A stretch of 64,000 nt of DNA from Shewanella sp. NFH-SH190041 (GCF_024363255.1 NZ_AP026070.1:496001-560000), one strand, 5' to 3'. Positions 54,389-64,000 are shown, numbered from the stretch's first letter. Notes: a model not told the origin generated them from the letters alone. Made by a program: numbers and translations.

Positions 54389-56319
54389 TCCGTTTGGTCT
54401 GAAGTCGCGGAATGACTAAAGCTGCTACCCGGTAGCTCGAACAGGGTTTCTGACATATCAGCGTGCAATACCCGGATACTTTCTGGGGCACCACTGGCGA
54501 CAAAATCGACGATACCGACTCCGCTGCTGTTAATCAATCGTTTGCGAATGTCACCATTGGGGCGGCGGCCGCGGATACGCATGCGTTTACGCTTAGTCAG
54601 CAAATTGAGCGGTGAGAAGTAGCCATAAAGCCAGCCATTAAGTTTATCAAACAGCGGCAGCAGTTTTTCCGGAAACTGATTTTTAAACCCGGAGCAGGTG
54701 ATTTGATATATATGCGGACTGTCGTGGCGGAATCGCACACTGACATCATAGGCAAAAGAGTAATGCACATCTCCAGATAGGATCACGAATTCCTGCGGCG
54801 TATTTCGGTGGGTAAAAATGCTAAGGAGCGCATTAGCTGCGCCAGGATGCGCCATCCAGTTTTCCGCATCCACCATCAGCGAGGCACCGATCAGTGTTGC
54901 TGCCCGCTGAACGGTTTCAATCAGTTTTACCCCAAACATCGGTGCTGGAGAGACAATGATGACCTTGTCTTGGCCAATCAATTCATGTTGCAAATCCATT
55001 AATGCTTCCCAATCCATCAGACCCGATGGTTTGGCTAGATTAGACTCACTGCGCCAGCGTCGTGTGCGGGTATCAAGTACCACTACTTTGGGACTGGTGT
55101 TAAGCGAATAATGCCAGTGTTCGAATTTCAACAGGGCATCAATTAACGCATTATGCGTTGTCATATCCAGTTTGTGCTTATCATGACTGAACAGTTGATC
55201 AACTAATGGACGGATATCCCGTTGGAACAATGCGGGCTGATTGCCGAGTCCCTGGAATAGGGTATAGCCAATTAAAGCATTGCCAATAATGCGGCGGGAA
55301 AATCTGTGGCTATAGGCAGCTTCTTCCCATTTGGCGGTCAGATTCCAATCATCGGTAATATCATGATCATCGAACATCATATAAGTGGGTAGATGTGCCA
55401 GCAGTCGACGTACCTGCCCCAGCCCAGTCTTAAAGTTTTGCAGATGCTGCCATTCAACTTGCCAACGCTGTTGATTTGGGCGGCTTAAACCGCTGACATT
55501 TTTCGGAATATCAAATCGTTGCCAGAGTTCAGGCGACCAAATTAGCAGGTATAGGGCGATCATTTCACTTAGGCTGACCAAATGGTTTTCTGCCATGGAG
55601 GAAGTGAAAATTGGATGGTTGAGATACCAGTGCCATACCGGGGTTTTTGCCGGGTATTCTGTATGTGGTAATAACCGCTTATGCCGCTGATACATAGCGG
55701 CAGGCTGATAGCTGATTTGATTGCTGTTATTCAGTCCAGCACCAGTAAATTTCTCGGTTGGCAGGCCGAGCAAGTGGATCACCTGACCGATGGCGTAGAG
55801 CATGGGCCCACCGATGTCATCAACATACACCTGATCTCCGGTCATCATCAGCATGGCTGGGCGGTTATCAGGTTCTGCCATGCTGAGTTTGGTATCTGCT
55901 GCTACGAGAGCATCACCACTGTGATGATGCGGGTTGCGGCAGGAGCCATGCATGATTTGCTTAATTTCCGGTTGCACCATCACATCTGGCAGGGCATTAC
56001 CATGGTAAGTCAGCTCTGGAATATGGCTAAAGAGATCGCCTTGTTCGCTATCGCTGAGTTGGTAACTGATACGGATATTAAGGGGCATCAGCCCCGGACG
56101 GCTTAATTGTATGAGGTGCTGCCAGGCTCGACTGCCCAGCTGCACGGTATGAACGTCTTCTGGTTGCAGGGTAATAACCTGCTGCTCCAGGGTTAAGGTC
56201 AGTGTGTAAAGCGGTGCGCTGGTGACAAACCACAGGGTGAAATGATCGGCATCGCAATGGCGCAGGACAGGGCCAGCCAGCACCAGAGGAAGGGAGGCGA
56301 CGGTCAATTGGTGATCCAT
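54376..56319 (-). CDS. PhoD-like metallophosphatase, no signal peptide
   Basis: 648-residue protein with the PhoD-like phosphatase pattern: HGSCRNPHHHSGDAL, MMTGDQVYVDDI, YMMFDDHDITDDWNLT and ILSGDVHYSFAYD give the metal-binding Asp/Asn/His set. The lack of a signal peptide suggests a cytoplasmic role, unlike classical PhoD. There is no neighbour to indicate a substrate. ATG 56319 (MDHQLTVAS) is preferred over the longer TTG start. Confidence 0.83.
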   Translation of the reverse strand: MDHQLTVASLPLVLAGPVLRHCDADHFTLWFVTSAPLYTLTLTLEQQVITLQPEDVHTVQLGSRAWQHLIQLSRPGLMPLNIRISYQLSDSEQGDLFSHIPELTYHGNALPDVMVQPEIKQIMHGSCRNPHHHSGDALVAADTKLSMAEPDNRPAMLMMTGDQVYVDDIGGPMLYAIGQVIHLLGLPTEKFTGAGLNNSNQISYQPAAMYQRHKRLLPHTEYPAKTPVWHWYLNHPIFTSSMAENHLVSLSEMIALYLLIWSPELWQRFDIPKNVSGLSRPNQQRWQVEWQHLQNFKTGLGQVRRLLAHLPTYMMFDDHDITDDWNLTAKWEEAAYSHRFSRRIIGNALIGYTLFQGLGNQPALFQRDIRPLVDQLFSHDKHKLDMTTHNALIDALLKFEHWHYSLNTSPKVVVLDTRTRRWRSESNLAKPSGLMDWEALMDLQHELIGQDKVIIVSPAPMFGVKLIETVQRAATLIGASLMVDAENWMAHPGAANALLSIFTHRNTPQEFVILSGDVHYSFAYDVSVRFRHDSPHIYQITCSGFKNQFPEKLLPLFDKLNGWLYGYFSPLNLLTKRKRMRIRGRRPNGDIRKRLINSSGVGIVDFVASGAPESIRVLHADMSETLFELPGSSFSHSATSDQTDQSA

Positions 56320-56519
56320 ATTGGTGATTTTGAATCTCGTTAGGGTAAACAAGTGCTTTACGGTTTGAAAGTTTTTACACTGGGCAAAAGTTCAGATGAA
56401 GGGAAATTCATCTACAGCTGCTAAAAAAGCAATGATTTCCTGCACTGAGAAACATAATAGCCTCTACAGTTGGCGGTTACAGCTTACACAGCCGTTATCC
56501 TGCCATGATAATAATGATA

Positions 56520-57944
56520 ATGAAAAAGTATTTAATATCTCCGCCGGGACAGCTGATGCTGATGCGATTTCTCGGTTTATTGTTGCAGTTGATATTAGTT
56601 TTTGGGGCGGCGGACTTATTTGCTCTGACCATAGATACTTCTGCATTGATATGGGTCATGGGTATCGAGACGGGATTATTACTGCTATTGCAGTTGTATC
56701 ATCATCGTTGGAGTCGAAATCATCTCTTATTGTTTGCGACCTTGAGTTTGGATGTGCTGCTGTGGTCTTTGTGGCTGGCATACTCAGGTGGCGCCAGTAA
56801 TGCCTTTATTTCCCTATTGTTATTGCCTGTAGTACTGGCTGCGGTACTACTACCCCTATGGGCGCCTTGTCTATTAGCGGCGCTGACCGTGCTAGCTTAC
56901 AGCGGGATGATTTTTTTATCTCCGTTTAGTGCATCAGCCCATGGTGGGATGCACGGTCATTATTTAGGTATGTGGTGTAACTTTGTTGTCACTGTGCTGG
57001 TGATCACCACTATTGCAGCTTTACTGATCCGCCGTCAGCGGCAACAGGATGCCCACTTGGCCGTGGTGCGGGAGACCCAACTGCGGCATACTCAGCTGTT
57101 GGCTTTAGGTACTTTATCAGCCCAGATGTCGCATCAGCTGGCAACGCCATTAGCGAGTTTGCGACTGTTACTGGAAGAATTACAGGAAGAGAGCGGTTGT
57201 GCCCCAACGGGGAGGGAGAAAACACCTTATCAATGCTCGAGGTTCAGCGCGGTTTCCCCCCATGAGCGCACTGGGGAGCGAGATAATGGAGCGGGCCTTG
57301 GTGACGATACGACAGCTTTACATTCGCAAGCTACCCTTGAGCAGATGTCGGCGGTATTGCATCGTTGTGAGCAGACCTTAACAGAGCTGCGGCAGGGAAC
57401 TCAGGCTATTCGTTGCGGTGAGCAACAGTGCTGTAGTGTCGCCAGTTTGCAGCAAGCATTACAACAGCAATTACTGCTGATGATGCCGGAGCTGGATATT
57501 CGCTGGCAATGTCGCTTATCCAATAGCGATGGCGCGCGAGAATTGGCAACGGATCCCCATTTGCTGCCAGCCTTGATGTCGCTGGTGGAAAATGCAGCCC
57601 AAGCCAGTCAAGAGGCGGGGCTGGGGCCGCGGGTGGATATTCATCTCTCCATTAATGAACAAGCATTATTGTTGATTGTGCGTGATTATGGCCCAGGATT
57701 GACACAGGAGCAGCTTAACCGTTTAGGGGCAACGTTAACGCCATCGGAGAAAGGGCTGGGGGTGGCGCTGGTACTGACCCATGCCAGTTTTGAGCGACTT
57801 AACGGCAGATTAGTCCTGCGTAGCGTTAGTGCTGCCGGTGATGCAATAGCTATCGAGCATAAAACTGGCGTGACTGCTGAAGTCACATTGCCCTTGTTAT
57901 CCAACAATGGATGGGCAGGAGGCCGTGATGGTGCAGCCCGGTGA
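56520..57944 (+). CDS. RegB/PrrB-like redox sensor histidine kinase
   Basis: Membrane histidine kinase. Six hydrophobic helices are followed by the H-box SAQMSHQLATPLASL. The RegB quinone-type motif GGxxNPF is GGASNAF here, and the region GMWCNFVVTVLVITT is RegB-like. A Cys in LHRCEQTL sits where RegB carries its redox-active Cys. N-box: LMSLVENAAQAS. A roughly 50-residue non-conserved insert separates the H-box and Cys regions. An alternative start lies at 56505. The 3' end overlaps the response regulator. Confidence 0.85.
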   Translation: MKKYLISPPGQLMLMRFLGLLLQLILVFGAADLFALTIDTSALIWVMGIETGLLLLLQLYHHRWSRNHLLLFATLSLDVLLWSLWLAYSGGASNAFISLLLLPVVLAAVLLPLWAPCLLAALTVLAYSGMIFLSPFSASAHGGMHGHYLGMWCNFVVTVLVITTIAALLIRRQRQQDAHLAVVRETQLRHTQLLALGTLSAQMSHQLATPLASLRLLLEELQEESGCAPTGREKTPYQCSRFSAVSPHERTGERDNGAGLGDDTTALHSQATLEQMSAVLHRCEQTLTELRQGTQAIRCGEQQCCSVASLQQALQQQLLLMMPELDIRWQCRLSNSDGARELATDPHLLPALMSLVENAAQASQEAGLGPRVDIHLSINEQALLLIVRDYGPGLTQEQLNRLGATLTPSEKGLGVALVLTHASFERLNGRLVLRSVSAAGDAIAIEHKTGVTAEVTLPLLSNNGWAGGRDGAAR

Positions 57945-58488
57945 AATAAGCCTGCTATTGATTGAGGATGATCAGACATTTGCCACTATTGTCAGTCGTC
58001 GGTTGAGCCGACACGGTTATTATTGTCACCATGCTGCTACCGCCAGTGATGCCCTGTTACTGGCGCGTCAAATACGGCCACAGGCAATAGTGTTGGATAT
58101 GAAACTGGATGGCAGTAATGGTCTGGCTCTGATCCGGCCGCTGCGCCATCTGTTGCCAGACAGCCGTATTATTTTGCTGACGGGGTATGCCAGTATTGCC
58201 ACAGCTGTCGAGGCTATTCGTACAGGGGCGGATAATTACCTCAGTAAACCCGTTGATACTCGAACCTTACTGGCGGCGTTACAGGAAAAACTGTCGTCAT
58301 TGGATGCTGCTGATTCGATTCTCGGCTCTGGCGAAGAGGCTCCGCTGCATCCGAAACGGTTGGAATGGGAGCATTTGCAGCAGGTGCTACAGGCTAACCA
58401 AGGGAATATTTCTGCTACTGCACGGCAGTTGGGAATGCACCGGCGCACCTTACAGCGCAAACTGATGAAAAAACCTGTTTCGATATAG
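57928..58488 (+). CDS. RegA/PrrA-like response regulator
   Basis: Receiver domain with phospho-acceptor Asp57 (AIVLDMKLDG), acidic pair EDD and Lys in NYLSKPVD, followed by a Fis-type HTH (NQGNISATARQLGMHRRTLQRKLMKK) as in RegA. AGGAGG lies just upstream of ATG 57928, which overlaps the kinase end, so the pair is coupled. Confidence 0.9.
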   Translation: MVQPGEISLLLIEDDQTFATIVSRRLSRHGYYCHHAATASDALLLARQIRPQAIVLDMKLDGSNGLALIRPLRHLLPDSRIILLTGYASIATAVEAIRTGADNYLSKPVDTRTLLAALQEKLSSLDAADSILGSGEEAPLHPKRLEWEHLQQVLQANQGNISATARQLGMHRRTLQRKLMKKPVSI

Positions 58489-58622
58489 TTGTTGTCATTT
58501 TTAGATGAAACAAAATACTGATTTATATCGTTATAAATTCTAATTACCGCTTTTTTGACTGGGCTTTCTGTCTCTCTGGCATAGGGTTAAGGCTGTTTTA
58601 AACCATAACCAAGAGACAACTT

Positions 58623-59825
58623 ATGTATTCATGGATGAAAAAAAACAGCTTACCAATTGCGGTGACAGCGGTTTGTGTCGGTGTGGTATTACCGGCCAGC
58701 GCACAGCGAATTGATGCTCGAACTCAGGCGATGGGGGGGGCTGCACTGGCATCAGCTAATCGGGATGGGGCGCCAGTGATTAATCCGGCATTAATGAGTT
58801 TGCATCGCAGTGATGAGGTAACCTTGGTGCTGCCCATGATTGGTGCAGAAGCTGCTGATCGGGACAATATGGTCGATAAATTGGATTTGCTGCAGGATCA
58901 TTATGATGCGCTGGACAGTGCGATAGCTCATCGTGATGTCACGGCTATTGAGACTAATCGCGATCTGTTGTTGGCGGATTTGCATGGACTGGCTGGTAAT
59001 CGTGCCAATGTTAATGCTGCCGTAGGCTTATCACTGGTATTGCCTAGCTTCAGTTTTGATGTTGGGTTGTTTTACCAGACATATCTTGATGCTGTTGGTT
59101 TTACAGATATCAGCGCGGCGGACTTAACTTACCTCGCACAAATTGATCCGCTTAATCCGCCCATGCTTGAAGACCTGACCTCTAGCGGCAGTGTATTAGC
59201 TGGCGCTGTGTCCGACTTTGGTGTGGCGCTGAGTATGCCTTTGCAGTGGGGGGAGATGCCAGTTTCTATCGGTATTTCGCCTAAATTCCAACGTTTAGAT
59301 AGCTATCATTATCGTGTTAGCGCCAATAATTTTGATGGTGATGATTTCAGTGACAGTAAATACCGTACTGAAACGACAGGGTTTAATCTTGATGTCGGTT
59401 TGGCGCTGCAACCGATGGCGGGATTAACTGTGGCAGTAACCGGTCGAGATCTGCTATCGCAATCATTGGCGACAGTGGTGAATGGTGGTCAGCAGTTTAC
59501 ATTTCAGGTCAAGCCGGTTTATCAGGCTGGGGTGGCTTATGATTGGCAGCATGCTAGCTTAAGCTCTGATATTGATTTAAGTAGCCAAAAGCGTTTTGCC
59601 GGTGAACCGGGACAGCAATTTTGGCGTCTTGGCGGAGAATATCGGCCTTGGTCATGGCTGGCATTGCGCGGGGGATACCGCCGCGATTTGGAGCAAGGTG
59701 GTATGACGTTGTATTCACTGGGGGCCGGCGTATTAATTGGCAATACGGTCAATTTGGATATTACCGGTATGCTGGGTGATGAAGATGCTGCTGGGGTGGT
59801 ATTACAAAGTGCTTTTTATTTCTAA
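58623..59825 (+). CDS. TraF-like outer-membrane beta-barrel protein
   Basis: Signal peptide (LPIAVTAVCVGVVLPASAQ) and alternating beta-strand sequence resembling the conjugal transfer TraF / FadL-type barrels (DARTQAMGGAALASANRDGAPVINPALMSL). Many Shewanella carry such genes away from conjugation loci; no other transfer gene is near. The function is unknown. 400 residues, ends in Phe as many barrels do. Confidence 0.75.
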   Translation: MYSWMKKNSLPIAVTAVCVGVVLPASAQRIDARTQAMGGAALASANRDGAPVINPALMSLHRSDEVTLVLPMIGAEAADRDNMVDKLDLLQDHYDALDSAIAHRDVTAIETNRDLLLADLHGLAGNRANVNAAVGLSLVLPSFSFDVGLFYQTYLDAVGFTDISAADLTYLAQIDPLNPPMLEDLTSSGSVLAGAVSDFGVALSMPLQWGEMPVSIGISPKFQRLDSYHYRVSANNFDGDDFSDSKYRTETTGFNLDVGLALQPMAGLTVAVTGRDLLSQSLATVVNGGQQFTFQVKPVYQAGVAYDWQHASLSSDIDLSSQKRFAGEPGQQFWRLGGEYRPWSWLALRGGYRRDLEQGGMTLYSLGAGVLIGNTVNLDITGMLGDEDAAGVVLQSAFYF

Positions 59826-59853
59826 ATAGAAATAGTGGTGTTGTTATAACAAC

Positions 59854-59880
59854 AAAAAGCCCGGCATAACCGGGCTTTTT
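59854..59880. terminator. Bidirectional terminator between the barrel gene and metJ
   Basis: AAAAAGCCCGG-CATAA-CCGGGCTTTTT, 11-bp stem, works for both convergent genes. Confidence 0.9.
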
Positions 59881-59898
59881 GTTTAATTCAGCTCGAGA

Positions 59899-60213
59899 TT
59901 ATTCCATCTCTTCCCATTCAATACCCATTTCGGTCATAAGCCTTTTTGCTTCAGCAGGAATACTGTCAGGGCTATCTTTGGCCAAATCTGGATCATTTGG
60001 CAACGGCTGGCCGGTATAGGCATGTAGAAAGGCTTCGCAAAGGAGTTCGCTGTTGGTGGCATGACGCAGGTTGTTGACCTGACGACGGGTGCGTTCATCA
60101 GTTAACACCTTCAGTACTTTCAAGGGAATGGATACGGTAATTTTTTTTACCTGCTCACTCTTTTTACCATGCTCTGCATAAGGGCTGATATAGTCGCCAT
60201 TCCACTCAGTCAT
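59899..60213 (-). CDS. metJ: MetJ methionine repressor
   Basis: 104-residue ribbon-helix-helix repressor using S-adenosylmethionine as co-repressor. It has [51 protein letters not shown]. It is divergent from metB across the Met-box region. Confidence 0.96.
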   Translation of the reverse strand: MTEWNGDYISPYAEHGKKSEQVKKITVSIPLKVLKVLTDERTRRQVNNLRHATNSELLCEAFLHAYTGQPLPNDPDLAKDSPDSIPAEAKRLMTEMGIEWEEME

Positions 60214-60322
60214 TGACTCACCTGTTGATTCTGTAATTCGCAGCCGATTTTAAACACTTACTTTTTACAGTCAAATTATTGCGGCGAAAACGGGATGAAT
60301 GCAAATAGAATTCTTGATGTTT

Positions 60323-60338
60323 GGACGTCCAGCCGTCT
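60323..60338. promoter_or_regulatory. MetJ operator (tandem Met boxes)
   Basis: GGACGTCC-AGCCGTCT, two adjacent boxes close to the consensus AGACGTCT, between metJ and metB. Confidence 0.8.
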
Positions 60339-60366
60339 TTTTTCTTGACCTGGGTAACCCGCCTAG

Positions 60367-60390
60367 TCTAGTTTAGACGTCTAGCCATCT
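60367..60390. promoter_or_regulatory. MetJ operator (three tandem Met boxes)
   Basis: TCTAGTTT, AGACGTCT (perfect box) and AGCCATCT in 8-bp register, about 25 bp upstream of metB. Confidence 0.85.
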
Positions 60391-60414
60391 GAAATAGCAG
60401 GCAGGAGTGACAGG

Positions 60415-61587
60415 ATGACTCAACAGCATACCGCAACCACGGCGGTCAGACAGGGAATTGAAACTGACTTGCAGCACCGCGCCGTTGTCCCCCCCATTTA
60501 CCTTAGCAGTAATTACAGCTTTGCCGATCCACAAACTCCTGGCGCTTTTGACTATAGCCGTTCAGCTAATCCGACCCGAGAGCAGTTGGCGATAGCGCTA
60601 GCTGAGATGGAATCTGGTCATAGCGGTGTGATTACTGCCAGTGGGATGGCGGCGGTGCACTTGGCGGTCAGTGTGCTGTCTGCAGAGGAGTTGTTGTTAG
60701 TTCCCCATGATTGTTATGGCGGTAGTTTACGGCTATTTCAGCATTTGGCGCGCAAAGGCCAGTTTCGTCTGCAAGTGGTCGATATGACAGATACCGAGGC
60801 TCTGACCCAAGCGTTGGCTGCATCTCCGGGGCTGATCTGGCTGGAGACGCCCTCTAACCCGTTACTGCGTATTGTTGATATTGCCGCTATTTGTCAGCAG
60901 GCCAAGCAGCAGGGTTGCCGGGTGGCGGTGGATAATACTTTTCTTACTCCAGTGTTGCAGCAACCTTTATTACTTGGCGCAGATATGGTGATCCACTCCA
61001 CCACCAAATATATCAATGGCCACAGCGATGTCATTGGCGGGGCTGTCATTGCTAAGACGCCTGAGTTGAGTGAAGAGCTGTTGTGGAATGCCAACACTTT
61101 AGGATTAAGCGGGGGGGCGCTGGATGCGTATCTTACTTTGCGCGGGCTGCGTACCCTGTCTTTGCGTATGTCCCAGCACCAACATAATGCCTCGCTGATT
61201 GTGGCAGCGTTGCAGGCACATCCGGCGGTTAGCCATATTTATTATCCCGGGTTAGTACAGCATCCTGGCCATGGGATTGCTCAGCGTCAGCAGCGTGGTT
61301 TCGGCGGCATGATCAGTTTTGAGTTACAAGGCGGTGCGGCGAGTACTGGGCGTTTTGTTGCTGCGCTTAAACTGTTTTCATTAGCGGAAAGTCTCGGTGG
61401 AGTGGAAAGTCTGGTCGCTGTCCCGGCCAGTATGACCCACAGAGCGATGACCCCGGAACAGCGGCGTTGTGCCGGTATCAGTGATGGACTAATTCGGTTA
61501 TCTGTGGGCATAGAACACAGTGATGATTTGTTGGCGGATATCCAACAGGCACTGACAGCGGTGACTCAGGGAGATGATGCGTCATGA
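60415..61587 (+). CDS. metB: Cystathionine gamma-synthase
   Basis: PLP enzyme joining cysteine with an activated homoserine to form cystathionine. It has the PLP-lysine motif STTKYINGHSDVIGG, the HDCYGGSLRLF region and NPLLRIVDI. 390 residues. The stop overlaps the metL start (ATGA). Confidence 0.95.
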   Translation: MTQQHTATTAVRQGIETDLQHRAVVPPIYLSSNYSFADPQTPGAFDYSRSANPTREQLAIALAEMESGHSGVITASGMAAVHLAVSVLSAEELLLVPHDCYGGSLRLFQHLARKGQFRLQVVDMTDTEALTQALAASPGLIWLETPSNPLLRIVDIAAICQQAKQQGCRVAVDNTFLTPVLQQPLLLGADMVIHSTTKYINGHSDVIGGAVIAKTPELSEELLWNANTLGLSGGALDAYLTLRGLRTLSLRMSQHQHNASLIVAALQAHPAVSHIYYPGLVQHPGHGIAQRQQRGFGGMISFELQGGAASTGRFVAALKLFSLAESLGGVESLVAVPASMTHRAMTPEQRRCAGISDGLIRLSVGIEHSDDLLADIQQALTAVTQGDDAS

Positions 61588-64000
61588 CATGTCAAGCAAA
61601 CAGCACAGTAAATGACGCTGCTAGCGGAAAGGTTCCGGCCCAGTTACATAAGTTTGGTGGCTCTAGTCTGGCTGATGCCGATGGTTACCGCCGGGTTGCC
61701 CATATTTTGCTGACGCAAGGAGAAAGCTCGGATTGGGTGGTAGTCTCTGCGGCGGGCACAACCACCAATCAGCTGTATCAACTATTGGCGTTAGCAGATG
61801 CTGGTGAGCTATGGCAGCAGGAGCTGTCAGTATTGATGGCATACCAGCAACAGCTGGTGGAGCAGTTACTGAGTGGTGACGCGGTGCGGGAATTAAGGGA
61901 GCGGTTGGCGGCGGATAAAGCCCAGTTGCAGTCACTGCTTCAACTGGCGGTTATAACGGATGGGCAGCGTGCTCAACTGCTGGGATTTGGTGAGCACTGG
62001 TCAGCTCGGTTATTGGCGGCTTTGCTGAGGCATCAAGGGGTTTGTGCGAGGGATATCAGTGCCATAGAGGTATTGAAAGCTGATTGTGCTCTAATTCCCA
62101 ATATTGATAGCGTGGCATCTATGGCCAATATCACCCAGCTGATAGCCCAGTGTGATAGTTGTAGATTAATTATCACCGGGTTTCTGTGCGGGGGGCCGGA
62201 TGGGGAAACCGTATTGCTGGGGCGTAATGGCTCTGATTTTAGCGCCAGCCAGATAGCGGCACTGGCGGGTATTCCCCGTTGCACGATTTGGACTGATGTG
62301 CCGGGGGTGTTCAATGCTGATCCTAATTTGATTGTTGATGCTGCACTCTTGCCAGTGTTGTCGTTGACAGAGGCCAATAGACTCGCTGGGTTGGGTTCTG
62401 CTGTGCTCCATCGGCGAACATTACAGCCGCTGTTTGACACTGAGATGAGTTTAGCTGTGCGCTCCAGTTTTACGCCGGAGGCGGATTTTACCCTGATCAC
62501 CCGCCACAGTCACAGTGATGGTCAGGCAGTGATCACGACCTTGCCCAGTGTTTGGTGTTTTACCTTGGCAGATGTTGATGGGGATGTTGAGATTGACGCC
62601 CTGCTGGCACAGTTGGCCGACTTGTCACTGACACCATTGGCATGGTGGCAGCATCACAATAGGGTTGAATTAGTGTATCCCCCTGAGCAGGGGCAAGCGC
62701 TGCAAGTATTGCTACACAATGACAGCCTGTCGCTACCGCTGCAACGACAACTGGATAAAGAAATGGGGCTGGTGGCTTTGGTGAGTGCTCAAGCCGGGGA
62801 TTATCGGCAGCGTTTTAGTCGGTTGTTACAACGGCAAGCTTATAGTTTGTATCAGGATGATGTCAGCTTGGTGACCTTGGTTCCCACGGTGCAGGTTGCG
62901 AGGTTAAGTCGCCGATTGCACCGCAGCTGCGCTGCAGCCCTTCATCGTATTGGCTTGGTGTTGTTTGGCCCGGGAAATATTGGCCAAACTTGGTTGGCTC
63001 AGTTTTTTCATCAGCAGAAAGCGTTAGCACAACAATTAGGCGCTGAGCTCACCCTGCATGGTGTGGTGAATTCGCGTCAGGCATTGATTTGTCGTGAAGG
63101 GCTGACAGAGCATAACTGGTCACAGCGTCTGATTGATACTTCACAGGGGTGGCAGTATCCCGCGCTGTTGGATGAACTGAGCCGTTTACCCTGTGATGAA
63201 CTGGTGGCGTTAGATATCAGTGCCAGTGAGTCCTTGAGTGAAGAATATGGGGCCTTTTTTCAGCGCGGCATGCATATGATCAGTGCCAATAAACTCGCTG
63301 GTAGTGCCAGTCAAGCTCAATATCTGCAGTTGCAGCAGGCGCTGGCGGTACGGCATGTGTTATGGCGGCAAAATGCCAGTTGTGGGGCAGCCTTGCCGGT
63401 ACAGGCCGCGCTGCGGGAACTTCGTTTAGTCGGCGATAAGGTTGAGGCGATTTCTGGTATTTTTTCCGGCACATTAAGTTGGCTTTTTAGCCATTATGAT
63501 GGGGCTGTGCCATTTTCCCATTTGTTGCTGGATGCCTTGGCACAAGGGATCACTGAGCCCGATCCTCGGGAAGATTTATCTGGCCGGGATATGCAGCGCA
63601 AGTTATTAATTTTGGCTCGAGAGTTAGGTTTGCCGCTGGCGCTGACGGATATCCAGATGCACAATCCGGTACCTGATACTTTATCCACAGTGCCATTAGC
63701 AACATTTCTGCAGCGGGCTAATGAGTTGGATGCGCCACTGGCTGCAGCACTTGATAAAGCCAGAGAGCAGGGGAACGTATTGCGGTATATCGCACAGCTG
63801 GAGTGGTTAGATGGCCGCTGGCAAGCCGCGGTAGGATTAATGCCTTTACCACCAGATCACCCCTGTGCCACGCTGCTACCCGGTGATAATGCTTTTATTA
63901 TTCGCTCGCGATTGTATCGGGATAATCCGCTGGTGATCCGTGGCCCTGGTGCCGGGCGGGAGGTGACAGCTGCCGCGGTACAATCGGATCTGGTGTATCT
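61584..64000 (+). CDS. metL: Bifunctional aspartokinase/homoserine dehydrogenase II, cut by window end
   Basis: An N-terminal aspartokinase (LHKFGGSSLADADGYRRVA, GRNGSDFSASQIAAL) is followed by homoserine dehydrogenase with the NAD-binding LVLFGPGNIGQTWL, MISANKLAG and SGTLSWLFSHY. About 805 codons are visible, ending in RGPGAGREVTAAAVQSDL, which is close to the normal C-terminus. The frame is open to the window end. Together with metB, it is the conserved metBL operon under MetJ. Confidence 0.94.
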   Translation, partial: MTCQANSTVNDAASGKVPAQLHKFGGSSLADADGYRRVAHILLTQGESSDWVVVSAAGTTTNQLYQLLALADAGELWQQELSVLMAYQQQLVEQLLSGDAVRELRERLAADKAQLQSLLQLAVITDGQRAQLLGFGEHWSARLLAALLRHQGVCARDISAIEVLKADCALIPNIDSVASMANITQLIAQCDSCRLIITGFLCGGPDGETVLLGRNGSDFSASQIAALAGIPRCTIWTDVPGVFNADPNLIVDAALLPVLSLTEANRLAGLGSAVLHRRTLQPLFDTEMSLAVRSSFTPEADFTLITRHSHSDGQAVITTLPSVWCFTLADVDGDVEIDALLAQLADLSLTPLAWWQHHNRVELVYPPEQGQALQVLLHNDSLSLPLQRQLDKEMGLVALVSAQAGDYRQRFSRLLQRQAYSLYQDDVSLVTLVPTVQVARLSRRLHRSCAAALHRIGLVLFGPGNIGQTWLAQFFHQQKALAQQLGAELTLHGVVNSRQALICREGLTEHNWSQRLIDTSQGWQYPALLDELSRLPCDELVALDISASESLSEEYGAFFQRGMHMISANKLAGSASQAQYLQLQQALAVRHVLWRQNASCGAALPVQAALRELRLVGDKVEAISGIFSGTLSWLFSHYDGAVPFSHLLLDALAQGITEPDPREDLSGRDMQRKLLILARELGLPLALTDIQMHNPVPDTLSTVPLATFLQRANELDAPLAAALDKAREQGNVLRYIAQLEWLDGRWQAAVGLMPLPPDHPCATLLPGDNAFIIRSRLYRDNPLVIRGPGAGREVTAAAVQSDLVY

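Noticed and set aside
56505..56525. Fur-box-like GATAATAATGATAATGA at the RegB-like start
   Set aside because: It overlaps the start codons and the match comes from AT-rich repeats. No iron gene follows.

Overview
The window looks like a chromosomal segment of a Shewanella species (Gammaproteobacteria). The evidence is an octaheme sulfite reductase (sir) cluster, a DUF2986-type small protein, the hut/tonB/hmu haem-uptake block, the argS-ftsN-hslVU and metJ-metBL neighbourhoods, and several insertion sequences. The species cannot be fixed from the sequence alone.

Layout. (1) 1-9617: haem acquisition. hutW-hutX-hutZ and a TonB-dependent haem receptor (cut by the window edge) run leftward. tonB-exbB-exbD-hmuTUV run rightward from a shared intergenic region with two Fur-box-like sites. 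(2) 9766-14475: an RtcR locus. The CARF/sigma-54 activator gene rtcR is divergent from a sigma-54-type promoter. That promoter is followed by about 400 nt of hairpin-rich DNA with no gene, then a 683-residue slipin-like protein whose N-terminal module is repeated seven times, then a small DUF2986-type gene and a terminator. No rtcB or rtcA is present. This is the best candidate here for an undescribed system. (3) 14475-19975: an AT-rich accessory stretch with an MCP, a hypothetical membrane protein and a small membrane-protein gene split by an IS1595-type element. (4) 19976-34053: the sulfite respiration cluster. It holds a TlpA/CcmG-like thioredoxin, a fused CcmF-CcmH haem lyase, SirA with seven CXXCH motifs plus one CX15CH, a rhodanese, an FKBP, a CcmI-like TPR protein, the SirC/SirD electron-input module, and NosL-NosDFY-type copper maturation genes.

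(5) 34242-42367: another accessory stretch. It holds a lone AT-rich glycosyltransferase, a tandem array of about 152-bp palindromic repeats, a ToxR-like membrane regulator, a Crp/Fnr-like gene with an in-frame amber codon and an IS3 (IS407-type) insertion at its last codon, an ISAs1 copy that has duplicated the elaA start codon, and a 263-bp MITE. (6) 42368-64000: mostly core genes. These are a diguanylate cyclase, a histidine phosphatase, hslVU with a sigma-32-like promoter, ftsN, argS, DedA, a YejM-like protein, YhcH, a second MITE, a LON-domain protein, an RluA-family synthase, a PhoD-like phosphatase, a RegB/RegA-like two-component pair, a TraF-like outer-membrane protein, and the metJ / metB-metL methionine locus with Met boxes. 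metL is cut by the window end.

How the parts work together. The haem block carries haem across the outer membrane (receptor plus TonB-ExbBD), through the periplasm and inner membrane (HmuTUV), and handles it in the cytoplasm (HutWXZ). The sir block moves quinol electrons through SirD and SirC to periplasmic SirA. Its haems, including the unusual CX15CH haem, are probably attached by the dedicated lyase genes, and its copper may come from the NosLDFY-type genes. In the RtcR block, RNA damage sensed by the CARF domain would switch on the putative structured RNA and the repeat slipin.
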